From JAAZHD01 sp012510895 (GTDB lineage Bacteria; Bacillota; Clostridia; Caldicoprobacterales; DTU083): DNA of 35,437 bases. The notes below the pieces were generated by a model. That model had not been told where the DNA came from. It made no database searches and saw only the letters and a list, made by a program, of their open reading frames with translations. Location of the stretch: the NCBI GenBank assembly GCA_050951465.1, contig JBMNJC010000017.1, positions 1 through 35,437 of the forward strand, written 5' to 3'. The translations under genes were made by a program, and so were the position numbers. Positions 16,703-24,843 of the stretch are shown here, in pieces. Each line of letters begins with the position of its first letter. Within the stretch, counting starts at the first letter, position 1.

Positions 16703-18388
16703 ATGAAGCGGCTTAACGTTAAGAGGCTTGCAAGAGACAGGCAAAAAGGAAACATGGCAGGCAAAACGAGATACATATGTTTATTACTGGGAACTATGAT
16801 TGCCTTCTCCTTTATCCTGACTGGCTGCAGCGGCAGTCCAGACAAGTTAAATGGGAATGCAAATGATACTCCGTCGGGTATACCTTTGGAAGAAATGGTT
16901 ACGGAGGAGTATGAACTTCCCATTGTCAAAGAGCCCTTTGTTTTAACTTTTGCTACAGCAGAGAATCCGCACGCTTCCAGCAGCTATACCAGCAATCTGC
17001 CGGCCTGGCAGGAGCTTGAGAAGAGAACCGGAGTAACGGTTAAGTTTGAGGTAGCTCCATCGGATCAGTACAACACAACCATGCAAACCCGGCTGGCAGC
17101 CGGTACGGACCTTCCGGATCTGATCCGATTGCCCGGTGACCCTATCCGGTATGTCAATGGAGGCTTGATCATACCTATTGATGAATTAATAGGTAAATAT
17201 GCACCCAATATCATATCTCTGTTTAAGGAAAGGCCGGAAGTTAAAAAAGCCATGACAGCACCGAATGGCAGAATCTATACTCTGTCAGCAGTAGTGGATG
17301 CCAGAAGCATGGTTAACTTAAACGGCCTTGGCATGCGGAAGGATTGGCTGGAAACGTTGGGTCTGGAAGAGCCTGATACCATAGAAGAGTGGTATAATGT
17401 ATTAGTGGCTTTTAAAGAGCAAGATCCGAATGATAACAGCAAGAAGGATGAAATACCGGTCATTGCCATAAATACAAACGGTCTGTACAAACTTGCCTGG
17501 TCCTATGGGCTGCATCTTTATCTTAGTGAAGGCTGGTATCCGAATGAAGACGGTAAAATAGTCTATGAGTGGATAGAGCCGAGGATGAAGGACTGGCTTC
17601 AGGAGATGAATAAGTGGTACGAGACGGGGTTAATTGATCCGGATATGAATACCCAGAACCGAGACAAGTATACTGCAAAAGCAATAGGCGATGTTGCCGG
17701 TGCATCAGTAAGTGATATGACTATGCAGTTTCCGCAGTGGAATGAAAGAATGGCCAAAGATTATCCTCATGCCAGATGGGAAGGGATTGTTCCTCCCGAA
17801 GGTCCCTATGGAGACCGGATAATGGAGCGGGAGCAGCCTACAGAGAATACCCATTATGCTATTACAAAGGATTGCAAGAATCCTGAGGTTGTAATCAAGT
17901 GGCTGGATTATATGTATGCCAGCAGAGACGGCCAGATTCTTATGGGTAATTTCGGGTTAGAAGGTCTCAGCTATGAGATGGTGGACGGCGAGCCTCGGTT
18001 TACAGATTTTATTTTGAAGCATGAACTGGGCTCAGGTCTTGCACAGAATGTCCTGGGGGTTAACGGAAACTTCCCCCGCATCTTGATGAGAGAGATGATA
18101 GAGCAGAGGTTCCTGCAATACGAAGGAGAAGTGGCACAATCCAATAAAGCAACTCAATACTATGTTCCTTCTTTTCCAAGGGTCTTGGCAACCAAGGAGG
18201 AAACTGACTCCTTTATTAGAATTATGGCAGATATTGATACCTATAAGGATGGAATGGTTATTAAATTTATTCAGGGCAAGGAATCTCTGGATAAGTTCGA
18301 TCAATATGTTAAATCAGTTAAAAATATGGGCATAGATGAAGCCATTGCTATCAAGCAGGCACAGTATGACAGATATATGAGGCAATGA
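16703..18388 (+). CDS. ABC sugar importer, extracellular solute-binding lipoprotein
   Basis: The 561-residue product has a charged N-terminus, a hydrophobic stretch (about 25-38) and the lipobox ILTGCSGS with Cys42, so it should be lipid-anchored outside the membrane. The mature part is a family 1-type periplasmic-binding fold of the large LplA/YtcQ-like class (WQELEKRTGVTVKFE, TRLAAGTDLPDLI). That class is found next to LplB- and YtcP-like permeases, as here, and binds oligosaccharides. I choose ATG 16703 because AGGAG at 16691-16695 is seven bases upstream; ATG 16697 would nearly touch that site. The gene is 46 bp after the oxidoreductase and 41 bp before the first permease. Confidence 0.93.
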   Translation: MKRLNVKRLARDRQKGNMAGKTRYICLLLGTMIAFSFILTGCSGSPDKLNGNANDTPSGIPLEEMVTEEYELPIVKEPFVLTFATAENPHASSSYTSNLPAWQELEKRTGVTVKFEVAPSDQYNTTMQTRLAAGTDLPDLIRLPGDPIRYVNGGLIIPIDELIGKYAPNIISLFKERPEVKKAMTAPNGRIYTLSAVVDARSMVNLNGLGMRKDWLETLGLEEPDTIEEWYNVLVAFKEQDPNDNSKKDEIPVIAINTNGLYKLAWSYGLHLYLSEGWYPNEDGKIVYEWIEPRMKDWLQEMNKWYETGLIDPDMNTQNRDKYTAKAIGDVAGASVSDMTMQFPQWNERMAKDYPHARWEGIVPPEGPYGDRIMEREQPTENTHYAITKDCKNPEVVIKWLDYMYASRDGQILMGNFGLEGLSYEMVDGEPRFTDFILKHELGSGLAQNVLGVNGNFPRILMREMIEQRFLQYEGEVAQSNKATQYYVPSFPRVLATKEETDSFIRIMADIDTYKDGMVIKFIQGKESLDKFDQYVKSVKNMGIDEAIAIKQAQYDRYMRQ

Positions 18389-18429
18389 GACACATGTATT
18401 TAATAGCAGAATAGGAGTAATCGCCATCC

Positions 18430-19362
18430 ATGTATAGAATCAGCATGAATAAAAAGCTTAATAGATTAAAAAAGAACATAATAAAGGATAAATATCTTTT
18501 AATACTGGCAGCTCCTATTCTTATTTATTATTTTATATTTCACTACATTCCTATGTACGGAGCTGTTATAGCCTTTCTTGACTTTACACCGGGATATGGC
18601 ATATGGGGCAGCCCATGGGCAGGGTTTAGGTGGTTTAAGGAGTTTTTCCAATCCGTCTTTTTCTGGAGGCTGATTTCCAATACCTTAACCCTTAGTGTGC
18701 TTAGTCTGATATTCAGTTTTCCTGTTCCTATTATATTTGCTTTGCTTCTTAATGAGGTGAAGCGAAAGAACTTAAAGCGTATGATACAGACTGTCAGCTA
18801 TTTGCCTCATTTCATATCCTTGGTTGTAATGGTGGGTATCCTGTCTAATTTTTTGTCTCCCACCGATGGCATTGTCAACCAGATACTTCGAAAAGCGGGC
18901 ATGGAGCCTATTGATTTTATGGGAGAGTCCATATGGTTTCGTCCTTTATATATTGGATCCGGTATATGGCAGAGCTTCGGCTGGAATTCAATCATTTATA
19001 TGGCAGCACTTACTTCCATCGATCCCAATCTCTATGAGGCGGCCAGAATTGATGGCTGCAACCGATGGCAGGAAATGCGCCATATCACAATTCCCGGACT
19101 GATGCCCACGGCAGTGATGTTGTTAATACTGGCTGTTGGGAACTTGATGAATGTGGGGTTTGAAAAGATTATCCTGATGTACAGCCCGGCTACCTATGAT
19201 GTGGCCGATGTAATTTCCACCTATGTATATCGGCGCGGGATACTGGATGCTCAGTACAGTTTCGGTGCAGCAGTCGGGCTGTTTAACTCCGTAGTGAATT
19301 TTATTCTTCTTATCAGTGTGAACCGCATAAGCAAGAAAATAACACAGATAGGCCTTTGGTAG
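18430..19362 (+). CDS. ABC sugar importer permease, LplB type
   Basis: The 310-residue membrane protein has six predicted spans and the binding-protein-dependent permease signature EAARIDGCNRWQEMRHITIP (about 203-222), which docks the ATPase. The N-terminal segment APILIYYFIFHYIPMYGAVIAF is typical of LplB-like polysaccharide permeases. It pairs with the permease at 19475 and the lipoprotein at 16703. No ATPase gene is near; relatives use a shared MsmX-type ATPase encoded elsewhere. The start is the ATG at 18430, 12 bases after AGGAG; ATG 18445 is a possible alternative. Confidence 0.93.
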   Translation: MYRISMNKKLNRLKKNIIKDKYLLILAAPILIYYFIFHYIPMYGAVIAFLDFTPGYGIWGSPWAGFRWFKEFFQSVFFWRLISNTLTLSVLSLIFSFPVPIIFALLLNEVKRKNLKRMIQTVSYLPHFISLVVMVGILSNFLSPTDGIVNQILRKAGMEPIDFMGESIWFRPLYIGSGIWQSFGWNSIIYMAALTSIDPNLYEAARIDGCNRWQEMRHITIPGLMPTAVMLLILAVGNLMNVGFEKIILMYSPATYDVADVISTYVYRRGILDAQYSFGAAVGLFNSVVNFILLISVNRISKKITQIGLW

Positions 19363-19474
19363 GTGCCATGGGCCGTTTGTCTTTATAACAGTGAAAGCTG
19401 CCATGCTTTTTTGTTGAATGGTGAGAATCAGAAAAATTATTGTTTAGAAAGATAAGGAAGGTAAACAGGAAAAG

Positions 19475-20365
19475 ATGCGGAATCTGAAAGAAAAAAAGCA
19501 TATAAGAATTGGGATATGGGATGTTGCAATAGAGTGTTTCCTGATAATAATTGCGATGCTTACCCTCTATCCATTTATTTATATAATCAGCATGTCCATC
19601 AGTGATGCGGATGCTGTTCTGGCTCAGGAAGTTTGGCTTCTGCCTAAGGGCTTTTCCCTGGGTTCTTATAATCTTGTGTTTGAAAATAGTGAAATATGGG
19701 TTTCCTATGGAAATACCATATGGTATACGGTGGTGGGAACCACCATTAATGTTGTTCTGACCTTAATGGGAGCCTATGCCCTTTCCAGAAAGGAATTCTT
19801 TGCGCGAAACGGTATTATGATATATATTGCAATAACCATGTTTTTTAACGGCGGGCTGATTCCAACCTTCCTTTTGGTGAATAATCTGGGTTTATACAAT
19901 AGCAGATGGGCCATGGTGCTCCCGGGGGCGGTCAGTGCATGGAACCTGATTATTGCCAGAACCTTTTTCCAGACTTCCATACCCGACAGCCTTCCGGAGT
20001 CGGCCAAACTGGACGGCTGTTCGGATATCAGCATCTTTCTGAAAATCGTACTGCCCCTGTCCACTCCCATTATTGCAGTGCTGATTGTGTTTTATGCTGT
20101 AGGACACTGGAACGCATGGTTTTCAGCCCTGTTATATCTGGGAGATTCCACCCTACACCCGCTCCAGCTCTTTCTCAGGAAAATTCTTCTTATGAATTCA
20201 CCGGACCTGCTCGAGGGCATGGAAGATGCTTTTGAAAGAGTAGCCTACGCGATACAGTTAAAATATGCCAGTATTGTGGTAGCAACACTGCCTATCATAT
20301 GTGTTTATCCTTTTGTGCAGAAATACTTTGTAAAGGGTGTTATGCTGGGGGCAATAAAAGGATAA
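19475..20365 (+). CDS. ABC sugar importer permease, YtcP/LplC type
   Basis: The 296-residue protein is the second permease of the importer, with six predicted spans, the segment ISMSISDADAV after the first span, and an EAA loop reading ESAKLDGCSDISIFLKIVLP (about 173-192). The C-terminus VKGVMLGAIKG is the standard ending of this family. A 112-bp gap separates it from the first permease. I see no promoter or terminator there, so it is probably one transcript. The sialidase-like gene starts 16 bp after its stop. Confidence 0.93.
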   Translation: MRNLKEKKHIRIGIWDVAIECFLIIIAMLTLYPFIYIISMSISDADAVLAQEVWLLPKGFSLGSYNLVFENSEIWVSYGNTIWYTVVGTTINVVLTLMGAYALSRKEFFARNGIMIYIAITMFFNGGLIPTFLLVNNLGLYNSRWAMVLPGAVSAWNLIIARTFFQTSIPDSLPESAKLDGCSDISIFLKIVLPLSTPIIAVLIVFYAVGHWNAWFSALLYLGDSTLHPLQLFLRKILLMNSPDLLEGMEDAFERVAYAIQLKYASIVVATLPIICVYPFVQKYFVKGVMLGAIKG

Positions 20366-20381
20366 GGAAGGGAAAAATATT

Positions 20382-21416
20382 ATGAAGGTAAAAAGCAGCA
20401 TTACCTTGGAAAGATGGAATGAAGGGGGATACAAGGAGTACCGCATTCCGGGTATAATTGTAACCGAAAAAGGGACTATTCTGTGCTGCTATGAAGCTAG
20501 AATGTCAGATTCCAGCGATTGGGCCAAAATAGACATTAAACTTGCAAGGAGCACTGACCAGGGAAAGACATTTTCAAAGAAGATAATAGTTAAAGGTCCG
20601 CCTGACAGGACTATTACTTATAATAATCCTATCCTTATTGCTCATGAAGATTCGGTGCATCTTATATGGCATCAGGATTACAGCAGGGCATTTCATCAGG
20701 TCAGCTTCGATGATGGTGAAACTTTCTCAGAGCCGGCTGATATCACATATGCTTTTGAGGAATTCCGCAGCCGGTACGACTGGACAGTCATTGCATCCGG
20801 CCCGGGCCATGGAATCGTTCTTGATAACGGAAGAATAATAGTGCCGGTATGGCTGGCCAAAGGAAGGCCTTTGGTTGAATCCGGAAGAGTAAAAGAGCAC
20901 TTCCCTTCTGTTGTATCAACCATTTACAGTGATGACGGCGGCGGCACATGGCATGGAGGCAGTATCATTTCGGATCTTGACAGCGGAAACGAAACAACAG
21001 CCGTGCAGCTCAGCAACGGAAATGTTCTTTTAAATATGCGTCATCGGGGGGAACCAAGATACCGCGGAATCAGCATTTCACCAAACGGCGCAGATAATTT
21101 TACAAAAACCTTTTATGATGAATCGCTGCCCGATCCAATGTGCTTCGGCAGTCTGTGCAAAACCCAGGGAGGGAAAATTCTTTTTGTTAACTGTGCAAAT
21201 AATGCAGATAATGCCAGAATTAATTTAACCCTTCGCCTAAGTGAGGATGACTGTAAAAGCTGGACAGACAAAATAGCAGTGGACCCAGTGGGAGGGTATG
21301 CCGATATTGCATGTTCAGGAGAAGAAACCGTATATTGTTTCTATGAGCGCAGAGCACCAAAATTCGGGAAAGCCGTTATTGAGGAACTTAAACTATGCAG
21401 AATCAGCTTAAAATAG
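20382..21416 (+). CDS. Sialidase-fold (BNR/Asp-box) glycosidase, cytoplasmic
   Basis: The 344-residue six-bladed-propeller protein has the YRIP motif with Arg21, and Asp boxes STDQGKTF (57-64), SFDDGETF (108-115), SDDGGGTW (183-190) and a weak SEDDCKSW (287-294). NETTAVQLSNGNVLLNMR (203-220) supplies a probable acid/base Glu204 and a triad-type Arg220. GH33-like exo-sialidases usually show this pattern. There is no signal peptide, unlike most sialidases, so it would act on oligosaccharides imported by the ABC system encoded just upstream. It could also be a related family acting on a different acidic or deoxy sugar. It ends the operon and is followed by the second 84-bp repeat unit. Confidence 0.82.
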   Translation: MKVKSSITLERWNEGGYKEYRIPGIIVTEKGTILCCYEARMSDSSDWAKIDIKLARSTDQGKTFSKKIIVKGPPDRTITYNNPILIAHEDSVHLIWHQDYSRAFHQVSFDDGETFSEPADITYAFEEFRSRYDWTVIASGPGHGIVLDNGRIIVPVWLAKGRPLVESGRVKEHFPSVVSTIYSDDGGGTWHGGSIISDLDSGNETTAVQLSNGNVLLNMRHRGEPRYRGISISPNGADNFTKTFYDESLPDPMCFGSLCKTQGGKILFVNCANNADNARINLTLRLSEDDCKSWTDKIAVDPVGGYADIACSGEETVYCFYERRAPKFGKAVIEELKLCRISLK

Positions 21417-21445
21417 TCAAACCCTATAACGGAATTTTATAAAAA

Positions 21446-21477
21446 AGTACCGACATTATCCTAACAGTACTTTTTTT
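21446..21477 (+). terminator. Intrinsic terminator after the sialidase-like gene
   Basis: AGTACCG and CAGTACT pair with one C-A mismatch around the same 12-base loop as copy A, followed by seven T. Confidence 0.6.
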
Positions 21478-21484
21478 AATGGGT

Positions 21485-21490
21485 TATAAT
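21485..21490 (+). promoter_or_regulatory. Candidate -10 box for the isomerase/sulfatase operon
   Basis: TATAAT in repeat unit B, with a weak CTAACA 18 bp upstream as a possible -35. Confidence 0.5.
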
Positions 21491-21533
21491 ATACATAAGA
21501 AAATTCTGACAATAGCAGTTTGGGAGGGAGAAT

Positions 21534-22334
21534 ATGATTAAGCTAGGAGTTAATTCAGTACTTTTTTCCGGGTTTGATTTTGCTGCAGCAGTAAAGCATA
21601 TTGCACTTGCAGGTTATGACGGCGTTGAAGTTTCCGCCATTAAAGGAATGTGTGAACACCTGGAATTAGACAGGTGGAAGGACCAGGCCCAGGAAATTAA
21701 ACAAGTGGTATCTGATCATGGATTGGAACTATTAGCCATGGAGGTTGCCTCACTGGATGAGGATCGTTTGAAAAAGGCCTTTGAAGCCGGGGCGGAAATC
21801 GGCATTCCGATTATTAATGTAGGCCCGGGTGGAAAATCCGGAGTAGAAGAGGATATAAAGAATTCTATCGCACATCTTAGAAAAATGTCTGAACTGGCAG
21901 AAACATATAATGTAACACTTTGTGTCAAAGCCCATGTAGGGGCATCCATTTATAACACACCTACAACCCTTCGCGCAATGGAAGAGATTCAGTCGCCGGG
22001 TTTTGGCATTGATATGGATCCAAGTCATATTTACCGCGCAGGAGAAAATCCTGAAGAAGCTCTTCCCAAGGTATTGCACAGAGTTAAGCATATTCATATC
22101 CGAGATTGCATTGAACGGGCAGGCGGTCCGGGAACACCGCCGAATCAGGCTTGCGGACGGGGGAATATTGACTTGTTTGCCTATTGCAAAGCCATGGTGG
22201 ACGGCGGATATTCCGGCCCTGTGAACCTGGAGGTTATAGGAGCAGGAAATTTATCTCTGCCTGAGGTCTGCATAATTGCAGCTGAGAGCTATGGCTATTT
22301 GAACGCCTGCCTGAAAAAGCTGGGCGCCAGATAA
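21534..22334 (+). CDS. Sugar isomerase/epimerase-like TIM barrel (AP endonuclease 2 family), copy 1
   Basis: The 266-residue protein is a xylose-isomerase-like (beta/alpha)8 barrel. Visible metal-site features are MEVAS (Glu70), FGIDMDPSHI (Asp160, Asp162, His165), HIHIRD (His186, His188) and VNLEVIG near the end. The strand that often carries an E-x-H pair reads VKAHVGA here, so Lys132 stands where Glu is common. Members isomerise or epimerise free or phosphorylated sugars, inosose derivatives or keto-sugars, and some act as lyases on oxidised glycosides together with Gfo/Idh oxidoreductases. Three such oxidoreductase-rich operons lie nearby. A GGGAGGG site precedes the ATG. It leads the operon containing the two sulfatase-fold enzymes. 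Confidence 0.88.
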   Translation: MIKLGVNSVLFSGFDFAAAVKHIALAGYDGVEVSAIKGMCEHLELDRWKDQAQEIKQVVSDHGLELLAMEVASLDEDRLKKAFEAGAEIGIPIINVGPGGKSGVEEDIKNSIAHLRKMSELAETYNVTLCVKAHVGASIYNTPTTLRAMEEIQSPGFGIDMDPSHIYRAGENPEEALPKVLHRVKHIHIRDCIERAGGPGTPPNQACGRGNIDLFAYCKAMVDGGYSGPVNLEVIGAGNLSLPEVCIIAAESYGYLNACLKKLGAR

Positions 22335-22390
22335 CAGCATGTATCAACATAATATACATACATGGAGAAAAAAGAAGGGAGAGGTATTAA

Positions 22391-23794
22391 ATGAGCAAAA
22401 AGCCTAATTTATTGTTTTTCGGCATCGATAGCTTACGGTCTGACCACATGAGTCTTTATGGATATCACCGCCTTACCACCCCCCATATTGACAAATTTGC
22501 ACAGGGCGGCACAGTATTTGAAAATGCATTCAGCCCCAGTATACCCACCACACCGGGTTATGCATCTATGTTAACAGGAAAGGATTGTTTCGGTACAGAC
22601 GTGGTTGCCCTGCGCCATGAAGGTGAAATGCTGGATGAATTCCCCACTCTGGCAGAGGTGCTGAAGGCCAACGGATACAATACAACTTGTATTGGATTTA
22701 CAGGAAACCCGGCATCCAGGGGTTTTGATAAATATATTGATTATTCAGGCTGGGGCTCCTTTGAAGAAGGAAGAAGTCCGAAAGCTGAAAATTTGAATAA
22801 GGTTGCCATTCCTGAGCTGCGCCGTCTGGCAGCAGGAGATAAACCCTTTTTCCTGTTTTTACGCCATATGGATCCTCATTCCCCTTATCTGCCGCCGGGG
22901 CCTTTTGAAAGAATCTTTTATGGCGGCAATGAGTGTGATCCGGAAAACAAATCATTAGAACCCGTATATAAATTCAAACCCTTTGCTGATTATTTCAAAT
23001 CATGGTTCCCGCCGGGCTGCACTGATAAGGAATATATTATAGCCCAATATGACGGTGCCGTTGCCTATATGGATGCATGCATTAAGAGCATATTTGCTGT
23101 TGTGGAAGAACTGGGCATTGAGGATGAAACCCTTATCGTTATAACTTCAGATCATGGTGAAACCCTTCACGATCATGAATGCTTTTATGATCATCACGGT
23201 CTGTATGACTGCACCCTCAGAATTCCTCTGATTCTCCGCTATCCCGGAAAGGTTCCCGCCGGTCAGCGTCATGCAGATTACTGCCAGCATAAGGATTTTA
23301 TGCCGACAATATTGGAATTAATGGGCATTGAATATAAAGGTGAATTTGACGGAAGAAGCCTTGTTCCACTTATGAGAGGCGAATGGAGAGATAAAGAGCC
23401 TGAGTTCTATATTACCGAGTGTACCTGGATGAGAAAACACGGCTGGCGGACCCCTGAGTGGAAGTTAATCCGTGCCCTGGAACCTGATTTTCACTTTAAG
23501 CCTGAAGTGGAGCTGTATAACTTGATCAAGGATCCGGAAGAAAACCACAATGTGGCGGAGGAAGAACCGGAAGTAGTTGCTTACCTTACAAAAAGAATGG
23601 AAGCCCATATAGCAAAGCGGACCAAGGAAACAGGAAGGGAAAATCCCATATATACAAATCTGAACTGGCATGGTAAAGGAACAGGTCCCTTTAAGACATC
23701 CCAGGAGGCATATGACAGCCTATATATCGGTTCTCCTAAAACCGCACAGAAACTGCAGGCCGGTGAAGAAAATGAGGAGGCGCAGGAAGAATGA
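22391..23794 (+). CDS. Sulfatase-fold hydrolase with threonine in place of the catalytic cysteine
   Basis: The 467-residue protein has the alkaline phosphatase/sulfatase fold: FFGIDSLRSDHMS with Asp13, FLRHMDPHSPY (159-165), and ITSDHGETLHDHE (251-263) with Asp254 and His255 as metal ligands. In type I sulfatases the formylglycine precursor lies in C/S-x-P-x-R followed by xxxLTG. Here the aligned stretch is TTPGYASMLTG (53-63), so Thr53 stands for Cys and Tyr57 for Arg. It thus cannot form formylglycine at this position, and may be a phosphodiesterase, phosphatase or transferase-like hydrolase using Thr. No signal peptide. The C-terminal tail is very acidic (EENEEAQEE). Its stop overlaps the next start by four bases (ATGA), so the two are translationally coupled. 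Confidence 0.88.
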   Translation: MSKKPNLLFFGIDSLRSDHMSLYGYHRLTTPHIDKFAQGGTVFENAFSPSIPTTPGYASMLTGKDCFGTDVVALRHEGEMLDEFPTLAEVLKANGYNTTCIGFTGNPASRGFDKYIDYSGWGSFEEGRSPKAENLNKVAIPELRRLAAGDKPFFLFLRHMDPHSPYLPPGPFERIFYGGNECDPENKSLEPVYKFKPFADYFKSWFPPGCTDKEYIIAQYDGAVAYMDACIKSIFAVVEELGIEDETLIVITSDHGETLHDHECFYDHHGLYDCTLRIPLILRYPGKVPAGQRHADYCQHKDFMPTILELMGIEYKGEFDGRSLVPLMRGEWRDKEPEFYITECTWMRKHGWRTPEWKLIRALEPDFHFKPEVELYNLIKDPEENHNVAEEEPEVVAYLTKRMEAHIAKRTKETGRENPIYTNLNWHGKGTGPFKTSQEAYDSLYIGSPKTAQKLQAGEENEEAQEE

Positions 23795-24798
23795 ACAAAC
23801 TGAAAGTCTGCGTTATCGGAATGGGTCCTATCGGGAACAAACATGCAGGCATTTATAAAGAGGATGAATTGGCAGAGCTTGTTGGTGTATGTGATATCAT
23901 TGAGGAACGGGCCAGAAGTGCCGGGGAACGCCTTGGGGTTCCCTGGTACCTGGATGCCGAAAAAATGCTTAAGGAACTCAAGCCGGATCTCTGCAGCGTT
24001 ACCACCGGCGGATATGAGTACGGCAGTGATCATTACAAACCTACCATGCAGGCCCTGGACGCAGGATGCCATGTTCTTTGCGAAAAACCTTTGAGCAATG
24101 ATGTAAGAGAGGCAGAGGAAATGGTTGCCTTTGCACGGGAGAAGAATCTCTGTCTCGGCACTAATATGAACCATAGGTTTACTCCGGCGGCAAGGCAGGC
24201 GAAAAAGTGGCAGCTGGACGGCCGGATCGGAGATTTGCTGTTTGTAAATATGGCCCTTTGGATCGGAAAGTTTCAGGATTTTGAGTCCCCCTACTATCAT
24301 TTGAAAGCGCTGAATCCTCACAGCGTGGATATTATGAGGCATTTTTGCGGAGGTATTGAAAAAGTGCAATGTTTTGCCATGAAGGCTCCCGGCAGGACGA
24401 TCTGGTCCACTGCTTCAATAAACATGAAGTTTAAAAATGGAATAGTAGGCCACCTGACCAGCAGTTACGATATTGAGCGGGGGCATCCCATGGAAAGGTG
24501 TGAGGTAGCCGGTACCAAAGGCCGCATGGTAATAGAGGATATGTGGCGGGAAGCCACTTTATATCCGGCAGGGAATTTAGAGAAGCGTGTACTCACAAAC
24601 CCTGTCTTCGGAGGTTACAGCGGTTTTGACGATACCTTCCGCAGCCGTATCCGCACCTTTGTAAGGCAGGTTGCCAATGGAGACTCACCGGAGGAAATTG
24701 ACGGTTCAGGCGCCGACGGACTGGCTGCCCAAAGGGTCATCCAGGCTGCCATAATATCACTAGATACCGGCAAAGTGGTTGACGTGGATTCTATTTAA
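23791..24798 (+). CDS. Gfo/Idh/MocA-family oxidoreductase, paralog of the 15667 product
   Basis: The 335-residue protein has the Rossmann motif GMGPIGNKHAG, the CEKPLSND signature and the MNHRFTPAARQAKKW and LNPHSVDIMRH segments of the second domain. The match to the 15667 product runs over the whole length, so they are paralogs that probably act on related sugars. No signal peptide; nicotinamide-dependent and cytoplasmic. The start ATG 23791 overlaps the stop of the threonine-type sulfatase-like gene, with AGGAGG about ten bases upstream inside that gene. It lies between two sulfatase-fold genes, which suggests that desulfated or dephosphorylated sugar is its substrate; this is inference. 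Confidence 0.92.
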   Translation: MNKLKVCVIGMGPIGNKHAGIYKEDELAELVGVCDIIEERARSAGERLGVPWYLDAEKMLKELKPDLCSVTTGGYEYGSDHYKPTMQALDAGCHVLCEKPLSNDVREAEEMVAFAREKNLCLGTNMNHRFTPAARQAKKWQLDGRIGDLLFVNMALWIGKFQDFESPYYHLKALNPHSVDIMRHFCGGIEKVQCFAMKAPGRTIWSTASINMKFKNGIVGHLTSSYDIERGHPMERCEVAGTKGRMVIEDMWREATLYPAGNLEKRVLTNPVFGGYSGFDDTFRSRIRTFVRQVANGDSPEEIDGSGADGLAAQRVIQAAIISLDTGKVVDVDSI

Positions 24799-24843
24799 TG
24801 CTGTCATCAAATCAATCCATTAATGATAAGTGAGTTATGCATT

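Larger units (their letters stand above)
21426..21509 (+). repeat. 84-bp terminator/promoter unit, copy B
   Basis: About 90% identical to 15562-15645. The palindrome here is imperfect (ATTTTATAAAAA), the hairpin has one mismatch, and TATAAT lies at 21485-21490. It sits between the sialidase-like gene and the TIM-barrel isomerase gene, again exactly at an operon junction. Confidence 0.85.

Noticed and set aside
23581..24369. 262-codon open frame on the - strand
   Set aside because: It lies wholly antisense to the threonine-type sulfatase-like and oxidoreductase genes, which have clear family motifs. It has no recognisable domain and no ribosome-binding site that I can see.
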